A stretch of DNA of 64,000 nucleotides from Deferribacteres bacterium (GTDB taxonomy: Bacteria; Zhuqueibacterota; Zhuqueibacteria; Zhuqueibacterales; Geothermadaptataceae): positions 248,001-312,000 of the forward strand of contig JACKDE010000003.1 in assembly GCA_020633675.1 (NCBI GenBank), in the 5' to 3' direction. Positions within the stretch are counted from its first letter, which is position 1, and each line of letters opens with the position of its first letter. Shown one piece after another: positions 63,589 to 64,000 of this stretch. Position numbers and translations under genes: made by a program. A model generated the notes under the pieces. The model did no database searches, was not told where the DNA came from, and saw only the letters and a list, made by a program, of their open reading frames with translations.

Positions 63589-63612
63589 CTGCCCTGGCTC
63601 CGCACAGGGCAG
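63589..63612 (-). other. GC-rich hairpin downstream of FGE-like gene
   Basis: On the minus strand CTGCCCTG-TGCGGAGC-CAGGGCAG gives a perfect 8-bp stem and 8-base loop, starting 18 bases after the stop codon. There is no T-run directly behind it, so it is not a standard terminator. A hairpin or cruciform at this place is a known target feature of diversity-generating retroelements. Confidence 0.55.
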
Positions 63613-63630
63613 GCCCGCTGCTCGCTCCGC

Positions 63631-64000
63631 CTATTCCCCCTGACCTCGGGCACAGCGGAAGCCCAGGTAGTAGAAGCGAACATCGGGCTCCCAGTAGTAG
63701 CGGTACGCTGCCCGGACGTACCTGGCGTCGTCGTCCCAACTCCCACCACGGCGCACCCGGCCGGGGCCTGATTGCGGGCTTGTGGGGTTCACTTCATCCC
63801 TGTCGGAATATTGGCCATACCAGTCTGCGCACCACTCCCAGACATTGCCAGCCATGTCGTACAGGCCAAATGCGTTGGGTTCATAGCTGCCGACTTCTTT
63901 GAGATATTTTCCGGCTCCCTGTTTCCAATCACTGCTCCATTGATTGCCATAATTTGCTTTCGATTCGTCAATCTCATCACTTCCCCACGGGTATTTGTAT
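63631..64000 (-). CDS. Formylglycine-generating-enzyme-like protein, partial
   Basis: The 5' end lies beyond the window; the visible 122 codons are the C-terminal part of an FGE/SUMF1-fold (C-type-lectin-like) domain. Read from the edge: YKYPWGSDE, ANYGN, VGSYEPNAFGLYDMAGNVWEWCADWYG, then RVRRGGSWDDDARYVRAAYR and YYLGFRCARG. The paired active-site cysteines of true FGE are not present in the visible part, so it is probably a lectin-like or regulatory member. The last 35 codons show the pattern described for the variable region below. Strand and frame are certain; size and start are unknown. Confidence 0.85.
   Translation of the reverse strand, partial: YKYPWGSDEIDESKANYGNQWSSDWKQGAGKYLKEVGSYEPNAFGLYDMAGNVWEWCADWYGQYSDRDEVNPTSPQSGPGRVRRGGSWDDDARYVRAAYRYYWEPDVRFYYLGFRCARGQGE
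63640..63742 (-). other. Candidate DGR variable region
   Basis: Inside the FGE-like gene the codons at usually asparagine positions are GAC GAC GAC, TAC, TAC, TAC TAC, TTC TAC TAC, that is, NNC codons that could arise from AAC by adenine mutagenesis. Constant codons (GGG AGT TGG, CGG GCA GCG, CTG GGC TTC CGC) separate them. A GC-rich stretch at the 3' end and the hairpin follow. No template repeat or reverse transcriptase is in the window. Confidence 0.45.

Noticed and set aside
62199..63600. Reverse transcriptase or template repeat for the candidate DGR
   Set aside because: The only gene in this stretch is a Y1 transposase, which has HUH motifs and no YADD-type motif; no AAC-rich copy of the variable region was seen.
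1..64000. CRISPR array
   Set aside because: No series of regularly spaced direct repeats and no cas gene were seen.

Overview
The window reads as chromosomal DNA of a diderm (Gram-negative type) bacterium. It encodes lipoproteins with lipobox cysteines, a TonB-like protein, an OmpA-family peptidoglycan-binding protein, a SurA-like periplasmic protein and a GH20 lipoprotein. The Bat (Bacteroides aerotolerance-type) operon, many TPR proteins and the style of DnaK and SecG suggest the FCB superphylum, perhaps a Calditrichota/KSB1-like lineage. That placement is inference from gene content; there is no 16S gene here. From 1 to about 49.0 kb every gene lies on the minus strand, from 49.2 to 60.6 kb on the plus strand, and from 60.7 kb to the end on the minus strand again.

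Layout. 0.1-13.0 kb: one long Bat-type operon (BatD-like protein, MoxR ATPase, DUF58 protein, TPR/SurA-like lipoprotein, second BatD-like protein, two VWA proteins, TPR proteins, BatD, BatE), followed by a TonB-like protein and a Tyr/Ser-rich lipoprotein. 13.1-18.3 kb: TPR lipoprotein, dnaK, a DnaJ-like protein with a reduced zinc domain, and a STAS-HATPase fusion. 18.6-22.7 kb: TPR protein, tRNA-Leu(GAG), secG, tpiA, gapA (with a clear promoter) and a YigZ-family protein. 22.7-29.8 kb: the classic lipid-synthesis block, transcribed yceD-rpmF-plsX-fabH-fabD-fabG-acpP-fabF-rnc, with a good promoter whose spacer is a perfect palindrome. 29.9-35.4 kb: ndk, sucD, sucC, carbamate kinase and a PPi-type phosphofructokinase. 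35.5-42.3 kb: queE, a WecA-like phosphoglycosyl transferase, two glycosyltransferases, a MurJ-like flippase and moaA. 42.6-49.0 kb: metH, a one-haem-motif lipoprotein and a GH20 hexosaminidase.

Plus-strand part: an APC permease fused to UspA domains, a DASS-family transporter with TrkA-C domains, an unknown membrane protein, TerC, an OmpA-type protein, a CcsA/HemX-type membrane protein, and a regulator whose first 320 residues are a degenerate glutamyl-tRNA reductase (HemA) fused to a sigma-54 AAA+ domain and a Fis-type HTH. Because HemA is commonly encoded next to CcsA/HemX, this looks like a HemA paralogue turned into a transcription factor. I regard it as the most novel object in the window.

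Right edge: pepD, then a mobile/repeat zone with a RAYT (REP-associated tyrosine transposase) flanked by two identical 30-bp copies of a GTAG-type palindrome. The window ends in the C-terminal part of a formylglycine-generating-enzyme-like protein. Its last 35 codons have the NNC-codon pattern of a diversity-generating retroelement variable region, and a GC-rich hairpin lies just downstream. No reverse transcriptase or template repeat is visible inside the window.
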